NCBI GenBank assembly: GCA_014773175.1
Contig: VXCM01000720.1
Coordinates: 91,039-155,038 of the forward strand
Reading direction: 5' to 3'
Source: Lucifuga dentata
Taxonomy: Eukaryota; Chordata; Actinopteri; Ophidiiformes; Bythitidae
Length of the DNA stretch: 64,000 bases
In this document: positions 1 to 19,533 of the stretch, piece by piece
Layout: every line of letters begins with the position of its first letter
Numbering within the stretch: position 1 is the first letter of the stretch
The notes under the pieces: model-generated
Database searches by the model: none
The model's input: the letters and a program-made list of their open reading frames with translations, nothing else
Told to the model about the DNA's origin: nothing
Position numbers and translations under genes: made by a program

Positions 1-12
1 ACACATGACTTA

Positions 13-6504
<6,492 letters not shown>

Positions 6505-7560
6505 GACTTTGGAGAGACTGAATGATCTGGGAGGGTGGAAAAACAATTCTATTATCACCCACATTTAAACAGCTCTGATATTATACTCTCACGTCCTTGT
6601 TTGTTAGTCTAAATGTGACACTTTAAGGCACTAGAATAAACCATGATGATCGCTGTTTAAAGTGGTAATGTTTAGTGATGTTTTCAGAAAAGATTCTCTC
6701 ATAATTCAGGTGAGTATATGTTTACATCACACAGGCCACAATGACTCGGATTAGTGGATCATCGGATGTGAGATTGTATAAATATCTGCTCCATCAATAT
6801 AGGAGGGGAAAAGAAATCAATTCAATTTGAACGACGTGAAACTTCAATGAGGTTGTTTCCACATGTTTGGAAGAATGGAACGGGTATGAGAGAGGGTTAA
6901 ATATTTAAGCTTTACTCCTGCATTTTCTCCCCAAAATCTGCAATAACATGCCCGAAAATGCGCTATTCCAAATTCATCAAAGAAGCAACCCTGACTGAAC
7001 ATAGTGTAAAAGCTTAATTATATCATCAATACGCCGATGGAAATGTGTCCTCCGCCGTTATTCGAGGCGTTTCCTCGGCGAAAATGCCACTGTGGTGTGT
7101 GACAAAATGATGGGGCCATACGAGGCAGCATCCCCGGCCCTGTTTGCGCGGAGGACGATTTTTTTTTAGCATGTCATCATTACTCAGGGAGCGACATCAT
7201 CTCAGGAAGGTTAAAATGTGGCTGCCGCTTACCTTCTCGTCCAGGTTGCGTCCGGTGGTCGTTTTCTCAGACCGTATCCTGTTGCTTTAGGCCCGGGAAC
7301 ACAGCAGGGTCGGTGATGGTGAAACGCTCCTAGCTGCCTGCCGTGTCTTGACGCATTCGTCTGTGATGTGAGGGCATTTGTGTTGAAGCTTCGGCTACGC
7401 CCTAGTGGCCGCACGCCGTCATTGCACCGGTGAGTGGATTTTTTTTCCTCCCACATTTTGTCTGTGAGCCTGGAGGAGCTGTCCACCGACACGGTGCTGA
7501 AATCTGCCTGCCACAGCGCTGCACGTTCGTCAAGGTAAAGAGGAGTGAGACGCAGCGCTG
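6505..7560 (-). promoter_or_regulatory. sez6l2 5'UTR exons and CpG-rich promoter island, possibly bidirectional
   Basis: Minus-strand 5'UTR continues upstream of the ATG to a CCCAG acceptor, so the coding exon starts at 6526. A GAAG|GTAAGC donor at 7233 is the best candidate end of the non-coding first exon. The surrounding stretch (about 6980-7560) is rich in CpG, unlike the AT-rich flanks, and contains GGCG and CGCG clusters. On the plus strand a CAAG|GTAAAG donor near 7535 could end a non-coding asphd1 exon, because the asphd1 start codon at 9316 is preceded by a plausible TTAG acceptor (about 9306). This would make the island a shared divergent promoter. That part is inference; no TATA box was seen. 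Confidence 0.5.
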
Positions 7561-8204
7561 CGCTTGCTAAAGATTATGTTTGCTCGTTTAAAGGCCTGCA
7601 TGTTCCTGCATGGCGAGCATCTTTCTGCAGTATGTGTTCAGTTAGTGGGTGGAGGTGGTTTGCGCTAATGTGGAATGAGGGCATTAAACATGAGCCAGGG
7701 GAGCAGGAGGGGCTGATGCAGAGAAAAACAAAAGAACAAATTAAACCTGAAATTAGTACGTGTGAGACATAATAATGATGTCAGATGATCATATGATTTA
7801 TGGAACACCTTTGTGGTGTCGCAGATGCTGTTTCCACCAGGCTGTGTGTGTCATCACTTTGCATGCACCACGAATCGAATCCTTAGAATAAGCCTATCGG
7901 GAAAGAGCCCTCCCACCTGAAACAAACAGGCGCGCACACTTATGCACCCACGCATGGTCATGCCATAGTACTTGTGACTAAAAAGCCTAAACCTTCTTGT
8001 CTGTCTCCTCTGGTCCAGAAGTGGACCAATGGTCAATAAGTATAACATCACGTCACGGGTGTACTTCACGTCATTTCAAAGTCACTATAAAACTCCAGCA
8101 ACTTTAATACTGTGGATACAGATTCATGTACATGTTTTAACAACGTTTTAAATGGAATAACCCATTCACAAAAAATAATTATGATGTTGAAATTCAAAAT
8201 TGTG

Positions 8205-8405
8205 CACTGTAAAATGTGACAAGTTGATTTTACTTTAAAAAAAATCTAGGAAACCGATTGCCTTGAAAAAGGTAAGTAATTATAACTGTTAGTCTTAAGT
8301 TATGTTTACTTTATGTCTACTTGAACTATATAGTTATATTTACTTACCCTTTTCCAGGCAATCTTTCCTAGATTTTTTTAGATCAACTTGTCACATTTTA
8401 CAGTG
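8205..8405. mobile_element. Foldback MITE (201 bp)
   Basis: The outer 24 bases at 8205-8228 (starting CACTGTAAAATGTGACAAGT) are an exact reverse complement of 8382-8405. The inner arms also pair imperfectly for roughly 60 more bases (the 'aaatctaggaaa' and 'gattgcc' segments on the left against their complements on the right). The element therefore folds almost entirely on itself, as expected for a non-autonomous DNA transposon. Similar CACTGTAAAA-ended foldbacks are common in fish genomes. I could not define a clear target-site duplication. Confidence 0.8.
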
Positions 8406-9315
8406 TGAAGTTTATTCCAGCTAGTGGAATGCTGAACAACCAAGTAAACAGATTTTCTTTTAAATGATAAGACAACATAATAAATCAGAATGGCTTTGTT
8501 TGGTAAACACATCAGCTAGAAAACAGAAGTAACAGAGGTAAACATAAGGCTGATATGGGATGGTAATTGAGGCAGCTATAAAGAACAAAGTGACTGGTTT
8601 ATTTTGTAGAGCGCATAGTAAAAAAATAAAAGCACAATAAATGAAGAGCGAAAAGGTACTGTAGACATGTTAATTCTCTGAACTAACAGCCAGGGTTGCA
8701 AAATGAAGAAAACCTGGTATTATCTGAATGTTCCATGCTGTGACAGCATTTATATTTAATTGAGCCAGGAGCCAAGGAATTCAAAATAAGACCTTTCTAA
8801 GTGGAATGGAGAGGTCAGGAGTTCTGTGCTGGACTGCTGACCTGTCCTGAATTCTGCCAAGTGCATGCTGGGAAAGACATTAGCCTTCTGTGACTCAGAG
8901 AGGAATTAAAATAAAGAAAAAGCATGAATGAGTACAATGAGTGCAGGCCCTGCTTGTGGGCAGAGTCCCTCTCCTCCACTTTATGTGACTTTGATGAACT
9001 TGAAAAGTAGATTCATAATGTTTAATAAAATTATATATCCTGCAAAGAAAATTCCACTAAATCTCACAAAAAATAAATAAATAAATAAATCATCATCAAG
9101 ACTAAACCAAGTAACTACAGACCAGTATCATAATATTAAGTGGTACGGGTCTGGTTGTGATGGTCATCATGAATTAGCTCTCAGCCTGTACAGTCATAGT
9201 ACTTTTAAATATTACTTATAAAAATCAATGATTATCTCAAATTGTCATATTATCCATATGTAGGCATTGCCATCATGTCTCATTCTGTTTCTATATCACG
9301 CTTAGTGTCTCAAGG

Positions 9316-12300
9316 ATGCACTGGGCTATGAACCCCCTGCCGCTGCCTTCATATGTTGAGTTGGGTGTTCATTCTCTGAGTGGTCTTCTGTGGACTCTCC
9401 TGCTCCTGTTTTTGTGGCATTGTTACCGGATGGGCTCCGACCTGCCTATCCCAGGCCACACACACACTGGAAAGCTCAAGTCAGGTTCAAGACGGTCCAT
9501 GTTGTCCCGTGGTGGCAGCTGTGTTGGAACTAAGTGTAATGCACGATCCAAACTAACACGAAGCGATCAAATCACTCCCTTTATTTGCATGAAGACAGAA
9601 GAGGATGAGGATCAAGGACAGGGATACCTCACTCCCGTGCTGAGTCATGCCTTGTTCCCAAGTCAGGCATCTGCAGAAGCCAAGAAACTTTACGCAGCAT
9701 TGCAAGAGTATGCCAAGCGCTACAGCTGGGTGGGCATGGGTCGCATTCATAAGGGCCTGCGTGAGCAGGTAAGTCCATATCAGTTTGGTGCTTCTCATAC
9801 AGTAAGTCTGGTATATATGATATGTGCAATCCTGCACTACTTTGACTTTCCTTTTGGTAGATTTGTTTCATAGCATGCATAAGTTGTGCATTAATTTCAA
9901 ATTTATCCCACACATTAACTAGGGTTCTGCTGACACCTCCGTTGTTTCTTCTTTTTGTCCAATTTACATGATAAAGAAATGCAATGAAAGTCAGGAAAAA
10001 AAATGGTAAGGAAAAACTACTACTACTCATTTTAATGTCTATTTTAAAATTGGATGGTAGTAAACTGTTGGCAGATGACAAATCAGATATCCTCACTTTA
10101 AAAAAAAATAATGTTCTTACTTAAGAATTAATTATGAAATATCTGTCTTTGCTTGTAAAAAGATTATGAAATAACATTTCCAGTTGGATACCTCTTAATC
10201 GTCCATTCTTTGTGGATTAAGCTTTTTATATAAGTGAGGATAAAATCTGATTTATCTTAGAAGACATAAGAAGAAAAAAATTAACAAATAATAAGTAAAA
10301 CCTGCCAAAGAAATGAGGAATAAAGATATGAATAAAAACTTTATGAAACTGAGAAGTTCATGTAGAAATGTGTAAATCAATTCCACATACTTAAATACGT
10401 CATATATCATCATTGGGTCTTATGTTTGCAAAATAGATTTCCCTGCAGCACAGTTTTCACTATTTGAATTTTGAATTTACAGTACCTTAAGGAAAAATAT
10501 TGATGGATGGGGAAAACAAATCCTAAAGTGACAGTAAAAGACAGAGCTACTACCAAATTAATCAGCAGACCTGATTAATTTTCATGTTTGCATTTATTTT
10601 TCAATTTCTTTTTATATTTAATTATTCATTTGTTCATCCATCCATTCATTTAAACTTTTTATTCATTAATTTATGTATTTCAAGTTTGCCCTGCCAAGCC
10701 AAACACATCTGTTTCAGTGGAAATAAAGCATTGCAGAAGTAGAACTGACTCCAATCTTGTGTGTTCATCTTCATATTCATTCATCTGCTACAAATATTAA
10801 CCTCTGACTCCCATTCAGGTCAGACTGAATGATCACTCTACAATCCAGAAGCCTCATCTCTTCTTCCTCCCAGACGTCCCAAGTGTTCCTTTCTTCCCCC
10901 GTGATGCCCATCGACATGACATCGAGGTGCTGGAATCCAACTACCGAGTAATCCTGTCTGAATTCCAGACTGTTTACCAGAGGGGCATTGACGCAAAATT
11001 AGGCTGGACCTGTTTGGGACCAAAGGTAATAAAAAAATATATGTGTAGATATGAAGTCACACCTTCAGTCTTTGCATGTGAATTTTACCCTTCATGCAAA
11101 ATAGAAAGGAACTATCTGGGGCTTAAGCAGTACGAGCTGAAATACAGGAGCATGAAGAGAGGTAATAACGGAGAACAAAACTTTTTTCTTCTAAGACTGA
11201 TGACTTATTTCAGTGGGATTATATTGGATTCATTGTAATCCTATTGTACTACTGGATGGTGTGCTGAAACAGGGAATGTCTACATGTGTTTCTTCCATGT
11301 TTACATGGCTAAAAATTCTTGTGTGCTGATTTATAAATCCAAATCAAAAAATGCATTGTGCTGAATTGCATTTATGGTGGAACAATTCCTTAAATTTACA
11401 TATTTATATATGATTACAGATTAGAGAGTTAGTCTTGCCTCCATTAAAAATGAATTCTGATATCAATGTCTATATTCAGCATCAGTGTTCTCATGCTCAT
11501 CTGAGAAAGAATGTTGCTCAATATCTCTTTCAGGGCCAGGCAGTGTTTCCGTTGTACAGAGCTGGTGCCTATATGGCAGGAAACTGTCGTTCCTGTCCCT
11601 GCACCTACCGAACACTTCTCTCTCTCCGTACATTTATAAGCAGTAACTCCTTAGGATCTGCTGGATTTTGGGTGTTGGGGCCTGGAGCTACACTGGGGAG
11701 CTCATATGGACCCACCAATACACGTCTGCGATGTCATCTAGGTGAGTGAAACAAATAGGAACATGAATCAAAAATCACATTGTTCCTAATATTTCTTAGA
11801 CTCACAATAAAAACAGTCTAAAATCCCCTCCACCACCATTGTCTGTATTACCTGTAATTTGTCTATGTGTAGGTGCACCCTTTGCCTGTTTCATTGAAGA
11901 TAGATTTATTGTGGACATTTTTTGTTTGTCCTGCATTTATGTTGTTTTGTACATATAATGAAATAAAAGTGGAAAAAATTTAAACTTTACTAACCAAAAA
12001 AAAGAAAAATATTGCAAGGTTTTGTAGTTTGGGTTGAGGTATGATTCTCCTTCTATGCAGTGACCCTTCAGATGGGAATCAACTCTGTTTTCCACTTAAA
12101 TGTATCCAGGGTTGAAGTTTGCAATTGTTTAAAAAGAGAGAGAGACGGACAAAATCTCTTTGGCAGGTCTGCAGACTCCTCCTCTTTGTGAGCTGGTGGT
12201 AGGAGGTGAACCTCAGTGTTGGTCAGAGGGACACTGCCTCCTGGTGGACGACTCCTTCCTTCACACGCTCTCCCACAAGGGTTGGTGAATCACATCTGAA

Positions 12301-12624
12301 TTTGAAATACTTCTTCTCTTATTTGTGCATAAATGTACTTTTTCAAATGTAAACTAAGAAGAGAAACCAAACTATATTTATTCCTAAATAAAAAGGGATC
12401 TTTACCAAGGTATCTTTGAGGCAGTCAGGCAGAAAATGAGAAAAGACACGTTTTTGCTTCCAACATTTTGATCAAAATAGCTGTAACATATTACACTCTG
12501 TCTTTTTTTTAAAGGGCCTCCAGATGCGGGACCACAAGTCATTTTGAGTGTGGATCTCTGGCATCCAAATGTGGCTGCAGCAGAGAGACAAGCTCTGGAC
12601 TTCATGTTCAGCCCAGACCTCTAA
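9316..12624 (+). CDS. asphd1: Aspartate beta-hydroxylase domain-containing protein 1 (363 aa)
   Basis: Five exons splice in frame: 9316-9768, 10819-11025, 11534-11741, 12167-12280 and 12515-12624 (stop TAA at 12622-12624). The N-terminus has one hydrophobic segment (about residues 20-36, [17 protein letters not shown]), suggesting a type II membrane protein with a lumenal catalytic domain. The C-terminal half is an aspartyl/asparaginyl beta-hydroxylase fold: a CHLGL motif (His288) and VDDSFLH (His322) give the two expected Fe(II) ligands, and the protein ends with [18 protein letters not shown] as in ASPHD1/2. This family hydroxylates Asp/Asn of EGF-like domains in AspH; ASPHD1 substrates are unknown to me. 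Residue 335 is Gln where AspH has the 2-oxoglutarate-binding Arg (see findings). Head-to-head placement with sez6l2 matches human 16p11.2 and favours asphd1 over asphd2. Confidence 0.92.
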
Positions 12625-13320
12625 CTTTGCTCCTGCACTACTAACACACAGCATGCAGGGATGCCTTATCTTTGCCCTGCTTGTTGTTTGTCATATATGT
12701 AAATGTTAACATCATTCCAGTCAATGAATCACTGTGCGAATCCAACCTAAGAATTACACAAGCCATTAATCTTTCAATCCGTGTCAGATTTATCATCTAG
12801 TTTCCCACCAGGAAGTGCCAAAACTATTATTAAGTATAAGTTGGGGAATTATATATTCTACATAAAGGAGAAATTGGCTGATCTGAAATATTACACAGAG
12901 AGAAATATGACCCGACATCACTTGAAAGCACAGTAAGACCCAACCAGAAATGATGTTAACTACTGTAAAACATCATGACATCATATATTATACTAATGAA
13001 TGCACTTTGCATGCGTTACGTCTTTTGTCATGATTACTGGACTTTGATTTGAGTTGGTGCATGTGTCAATTTGCCTTGAGGAAGGAAAATCCTTTCAAAT
13101 CAGCTTTAAATACTCTGTTTTCCAATTTAATGATATGTCGTTCAACTATAAACTGTGAAAATACATTCATTTATTTTTGATTTCCAATTTGAAGCCAAAT
13201 ATATTTACCTTTTATACGTATAATGCAATTTTAGTTCTATGCATTTATCTCCATTTATCTGTTTACATATAATTTTGTCTGTTTATTGGTGGTTTAAATA
13301 AAGCATGTGCATATATCAGG
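12625..13320 (+). terminator. asphd1 3'UTR with polyadenylation signal
   Basis: AT-rich 3'UTR following the TAA stop. A canonical AATAAA lies at 13297-13302, preceded by T-rich and followed by TG-rich sequence, so cleavage near 13315-13325 is expected. Confidence 0.6.
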
Positions 13321-16300
13321 GTTTTTATCAATTCTGTCTCACTTGGAATCCAAAAAATTAAACCAGTATACTCAATATGACTGTACATTTATTTCAATGA
13401 ATAGGAATTTGACTAAAACACTGTGAAGAGCAACTGAAAGATAAAAAAGAAAAAGAAAAAATTCATGAGACAATACTGGAATAAGGAACAGAAAATGTCA
13501 AAGGAGAGTTATGTATCCTGAGATACTATACTTCATATGTGACACATCTACCTGGTTTGGTAGAAAAAGCAGGAAAAATAAAATATATTTGAGTTTACTA
13601 TTTGTTCATATTTCTGTATTAGAACCTATCCTAATTCCATTTTACAACAATATCATTAAAGCAAGACAGAAGGATAAATAACTGAATTAAATTGAACTGA
13701 ATAGAAATTGAAATGATGACATAGTTCATAATGTACTTATAATGTTAATGTAAATAACACTTCCCTTAATGTGCACGGCCCCCGCCCACCCTGAACACAA
13801 CAAGATATACATTCTGTGGAATTTATATTCACTATGTTCAACTCCATGTCAACAGGAAAACTGATGTTATCTTATAGCTGATAATTCTGCAAGATTTTCC
13901 ACAACAGGATGATACGTGTTTGATGTCAAGTCCCAAGAGCAACATGTTTTTTACATGCAAAAAACATAAGAGTTGTAACTCATCATTAAAAGAGATTCTT
14001 CATGAGAACATGGAAAACCAGGTCCATGCAAGAGATACAGGCTGTATTACACAATACTTAACTCTAATTAATACAGTAGATGTTATGATTTAAACACAAA
14101 AAAATATATATACTTTGAAAACAGATTCTGGTTCATTTAGCTCCTTTAGCTCCCTTTAGTTACATCTTTTCAGTGGAAGAGAGAAATCGTGGTGATTTTG
14201 TCTACCATCTGTTCATCTGAGTTTCATGAGGATTACAGCTGCTGAATAATCCACCCAGAGAGACAGATTATCCCTGAGACTGTTTATATGTAGATGTATG
14301 TAATTTTACAATGTTTATGATGTTCTACATTTGGCATTGATTCAAAGAGTGGGCTAGGAATTGTTAGTCAAAGCGTCTGTTTGCTACACTTTCATGAATT
14401 TACCACACCGTGAAACACTTTATTAGACCTCCTGCTGTATTAGTAGGAGTAATTTATGGTTCAGAGATTCAAATGAAGGATGTCTGTGCATTTTCTCTGC
14501 TGATTTAAAATTAAAGTAACTGATCTTTGGTGTTGAACAGATGAGCTGATCAGAACATGTTTACTGGAAATGGCTGCCTACAGTTTTATATCAGGGGTTG
14601 GTAACAACTGGGAAGAGGAAACTATTTGAGGCCTGGAAAATCAGAACACTGAGTTAAAAGAGATTTTAAAAAAAACAAACAAAAAGAAAAAGCTTCAGAT
14701 TTTAGTGATAATTCACCGTGGGCTTGTCACCCTTTCACAATACACGGAGCCATTTGGTTCAATATTAACTTTTTTTTTTTTTTTTAACTCAGTTATTGCA
14801 AGTTTAATGAGTCTATAAGGTCATTTCAATTGTATGAAAATCATTCATTGAGAAAATCAAAGGCAAAAAACTTCAGGAAATCAAAAGAAAAATCATTTTG
14901 CTACTTGGTTCAGGTTGTTCACTCATAAATGGACATTAAGTTGTTCTATGCAGTCTAATGTTCCGTGCCACCACAGAACGCTAGTGAACAGCATTGCTAA
15001 AGGTGCTTCAGGCAGGAGGTGAGCAGCTTTCACAGCACACACTAGAATTGTGTTACCATGGGTGCTGAAGGACAGAGGGCCATGTTCAGATTTATGTCCA
15101 GGCCTTAGGGTGACTTGCCAATGACAGTGGAAAGACAGATTGTCCTTTGTCAGGGTTAATGCTGCAGTCACAGTGGAAGGCCTGTGGCACAGTCAAATGT
15201 TGAATTTAGGAGGTCATTGCTGAACACCATTATCACTACTCTGATAATGTCTTCAGAAGTACATAAAATGTCTTCTCCCAGGAGAAAGCAGGCTCAGTGC
15301 CTCCCAGACCACCCACACATCACTGTCATTCTCTCAAAGATGTCAAGAAACACTTTGCACTCATCTCCCAGCACTATTTTTCCAGGCTAAGGTGGAGTGG
15401 GCAGGAGGTTTGCTCATGGTTTGATCAAAAACAACATCCCACAGACACACTGCTGCAGAATCTGCCACATCCATAAGAGATCATCCTAGTTCACAAATCC
15501 CAGCAACACTGTCTAGGACAATGTTCAGTCTCAAGACAGGAAGCACATGTAGAAAATTTGCCAATGGCTGGCAAACATCAATATGCCAATTTACTGCATC
15601 TATACAATGGAGAAACAAAACAAAAGCTAGAAAAGGGCATGTTCAAATGTAGGAGCGCCAACTCCTCAGGTCAAAAATCAGCTGTCTACCTTTGCCTATA
15701 TAGACAAGGAACAATGACAATAATGCACATGTTCTGGACAGACAAGACAGATGGTTTGAAAGAGGAGTTAAAGCTGGAAACCCTGAACAGAGGGGTTGGC
15801 TGTGACACCACTAGCTGTGCTGACATCTCTATGCATAGCAGTTTGCACCTCCATTCATGTGATTCTGATGAAAACTCTCAAAATAATTGTAAAATAATAT
15901 TTAAAAAAAAAAAAAAAAAAANAAAAAAAAAAAAAAAAAAGTTTAAATATTCACTGTCATTGTTATTAAAATGTCATTTCTTATTTTGAAATAATTAAAA
16001 AAAATTAAAAAAAAGTGGTATTGTATAAGCATTAGTATCAGCATTAGTATTATTAGTATCAGTATTATTTATGTAATTTTATTACATAAAATACTTATAT
16101 CAGCATCAAATTCAACAATAGTAGTATTGTCCATCCCTAAAATAATAGGTGTGGTAGTCCAAATATTAATCATTATCACTAATGAACTTTATCTGGTTTT
16201 ACATAAAAACAACAGAATGTCTATGGTTCACTTAAAGTAAATCCAATCAGGGCAAATCAAATGATCAAGTCAGTTTAGGTGATTTCAATAGAAATGTGTA

Positions 16301-16351
16301 AATGCCATCAGCATAATGTTCCATAAAACTGCTCATTGCCCCTTCAGATCT
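13321..16351. other. Gene-free interval between asphd1 and cabp5
   Basis: I find no supportable coding exon or RNA gene. The part from about 14900 to 15850 is noticeably less AT-rich than its surroundings and has short open frames on both strands, none resembling a known family; it could hold cabp5 3'UTR on the minus strand, a non-coding transcript or a decayed repeat. A poly(A)-N-poly(A) join sits at about 15903-15940. Confidence 0.55.
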
Positions 16352-16775
16352 TCATTTCTGTGACATCATTGTCACAAACTCTGCAACGACAACAGACAAG
16401 ACAGTTTTTAACCAAATTCTTGCAGATTTTTGTAGTTTAATACACATATAATTCTGTACATGTATGGATGTAAAAGGGCATAGTTCTGTATTTTTTGTGT
16501 TGTATATTTTTGTGTGTAATTGTACTTTGTCTCACCTTCAAAGTCAACTGTCCCGTCTCCATTGTTGTCAGCTTCTCTAACCACTGCATCGATTTCTTTT
16601 TTGCTGGTTGTTTCACCTAATAACTTTTTCATGGCATGTTTCAACTCATTAGACGTAATAGAGCCATCGCCATCTATATCAAACTGCATCGGGGGAGAAG
16701 AAAACAGTGTGTGAAGGATTAATTTAGTGTAAAAAGTAATTGTCCATTGTTTGGTGATTTAGATGGAATATTTGC

Positions 16776-16823
<48 letters not shown>

Positions 16824-19478
16824 ACTGGGATGTTCTTGAACTCACCTCTTTAAAAGCATCTTTAAGTTCCTTTAACCCAATCATCCCTGCTGTTTCAGCC
16901 AGAAGTTTGGGGGTCATTAGTTCAACAAAATCCTCAAAGTCCACCCTCCCTCCCACTGTAACAAGACAGATGACACCTTAACTTTAGTATAAACACACAG
17001 GCCAGAAAACACTCTACCAAAATAAAATGTAAACTTTACAGAATCTCAGAATAGTAAAAATGACTGTAACTTCAACCAGTGGATTGTGATGGCACACTAG
17101 TTTTTGGAGAGATTCAGGCCCTGTTTACATCTTGCAAAACTTATTTGGTATTTAGAAAAAAGGATGAAGTTCATCCATGGAGCAAGGAGGAAACATGGGT
17201 TTATGCTGCATTCGAGCTACCTCGGAAGTCAGATTTTTTCGACTACCTACTTAGAAAAATTCATTGGAACGGCATTTGAAGTCGGAGCTCTGACTGGGCT
17301 CTGAATTGGACCAAAATGATCTACCCTGACTTCACAAGTATGACGTCACTCAACATGGCAGCGCCTGTGGAAGTGAGCTTTGTGAATGGAAATGATCAGC
17401 CAACAGCCGAATAAAGTATTTTTTCTTGCATAACATTGACATAAAAAGGTCAAAATATATTGCCAAGTTAACTATTTACAGTGTGTAATAACTGTTTACC
17501 ATTGATACGTAAATGTAAATAATTTCAGAATATTAATTCTCTGCACAAATGTTTAACACTGTGATTAATATCATTGCCAAACAGTCCTGTAGTCTAACTT
17601 TACTTTAGTTAGCATTTATTACTAAGTTTATTTAATCTTACAGTATTTATTGGTGTTCAGCTATGCTTTCTTGTTTACATTTGGCTGGAACAGTTTGAGG
17701 TCAGAAATCAAAACTTCCATCTGACTTCCGAGGTACCTTGAACGCAGCATAAGCTTAACAACCTACATGTACACTGTGACATCACACAAGCTGAAAAGCA
17801 TTTGTTTTAAGGAGCTCTTCTGACTGAAAGCTTGTTGCACCTCTGCTGGGTGTGGGTGTCTCCTCTCTGCACTGGAATACATCCCAAAAGTGATGTCACA
17901 GTGGACTGAACACACTCGAGTACACTCTACAGCAAGATGAGAACCTCAACCAGTAGAGGTCAGCAAAAACAAGGTTTTCAGCACAGCATTAAGTTACACT
18001 TTAAGTCATTACTGTCTAAGTTGCATGTATGAGAGCAGGCAAGTCATCAGTGTCATCAGATAGGCAACTTCTCAACAAGCAGCACAGACTTCTGATTCTG
18101 AAGATCTATGACTCGCTCTGCTAAAAATCATCTGCCAAACATATTCTTCTAATCACAGAAGATTTGATCTATAATGCTGAACCAAATACATAACGTGCAA
18201 GAGAGTACGAAAAAGGAACACAGATAGATTAAAACATTGGATTAACCCTCTTTGTCAGTTCTATTTCAGCTAGAATTTAATCCAGTGTTGTTTCTGTTTC
18301 CTCCTGAAATATGGGATATTACTCACAGTTCATGTTGATGTTCTGGCTCAATTCAATCAGTTCCATTTCAGTTGGCATGTACCCCATGGTCCTCATCAGG
18401 TTTCCCAAATCTTTGCATCTTATAAAACCATCCTTGTCTTTATCAAACTCTACAAAAGCTTCACGTAACTCTACAGGGCAGAGAGGAAGAGGGCAAAATA
18501 AGAATGGTGTGACTAAAATCAGGGAAAGATGAAGTTGGAAGTATCAAAAGCTTGTTACCTTCTATTTCATCATGTGTAAGAGTTTTGCTCTGCAAAAAAA
18601 AAAAAAAAAAGNAAAAAAAAAAAAAAAAAAGTGAACATGTATAAATATGAATTCTACATTTTAGAGTATTTTATCAAGTCTCCCCACATAGTGGCTCTGT
18701 TCATACAAAAAAAAAGTTTGTGGAACTTCGTGGAACAACATGTTAAATTCTGTCACATGGTTCCGCATTATGGTTATTTTTAATTAAGGCCATATGCTGT
18801 AAGCTTTGGTTCTCACCTTACCATCAACATAACACCTTTCCACATACATAAGATCATTTTATTCTGAATGTCTATCAGTGCAACACAACATGTATGGTTA
18901 AAATTAAATTGTCAATATTTGCAATTTTCCTTTCCAGAGCCCCTTCAATTTATACTTAAGCTCAAAATGTTGCTTATGCTCCTCAGTCAGCTCTTCATTA
19001 AGAGTTAAGAGTTTTTAATTAAATGTTTTTATGTCTTTAATTAAAATTTATTCAGGCAACTGTTCCCTAATCTTACAAATTAAGGGAAATGTCAGTAATT
19101 AAATTCAGGGATCTAAGGCAGTCTGGGTTGATATTAAAGTGTGTGTAAACACATTATGGGATGATTAAGGCTTTTTAAAATCTTTGTAACAGATGTCTGT
19201 CTAAATTGATGCTAATCTGCGCACACAAATTCTGTGCTTATTTGTTTCCAACATCTGTAATTAAATTTAGTCATAAAGAGCAATACAAGCATTCATTGTT
19301 AAATCCTTCTTTAAAATGGACTTTTTAACATTTACCTTATTTCAAATGATCTAATCTAATTTATTTCAGCTAATGTACAGAGTTTATTCATTTGGTATAT
19401 TTGCAAGAAACTTGGAAAATTCTTATTGCTGATCAAAATATCCTGCAGAATGTCACTAATATAAGTACCTTGTCTCAC

Positions 19479-19533
<55 letters not shown>

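Noticed and set aside
7229..7492. 87-codon minus-strand frame in the CpG island
   Set aside because: It overlaps the inferred sez6l2 leader exon; sez6l2 homology starts with the signal peptide at 6504.
14923..15390. Minus and plus frames of 82 and 68 codons downstream of cabp5
   Set aside because: No splice partners, no recognisable domain and overlapping frames on both strands; left as gene-free sequence.
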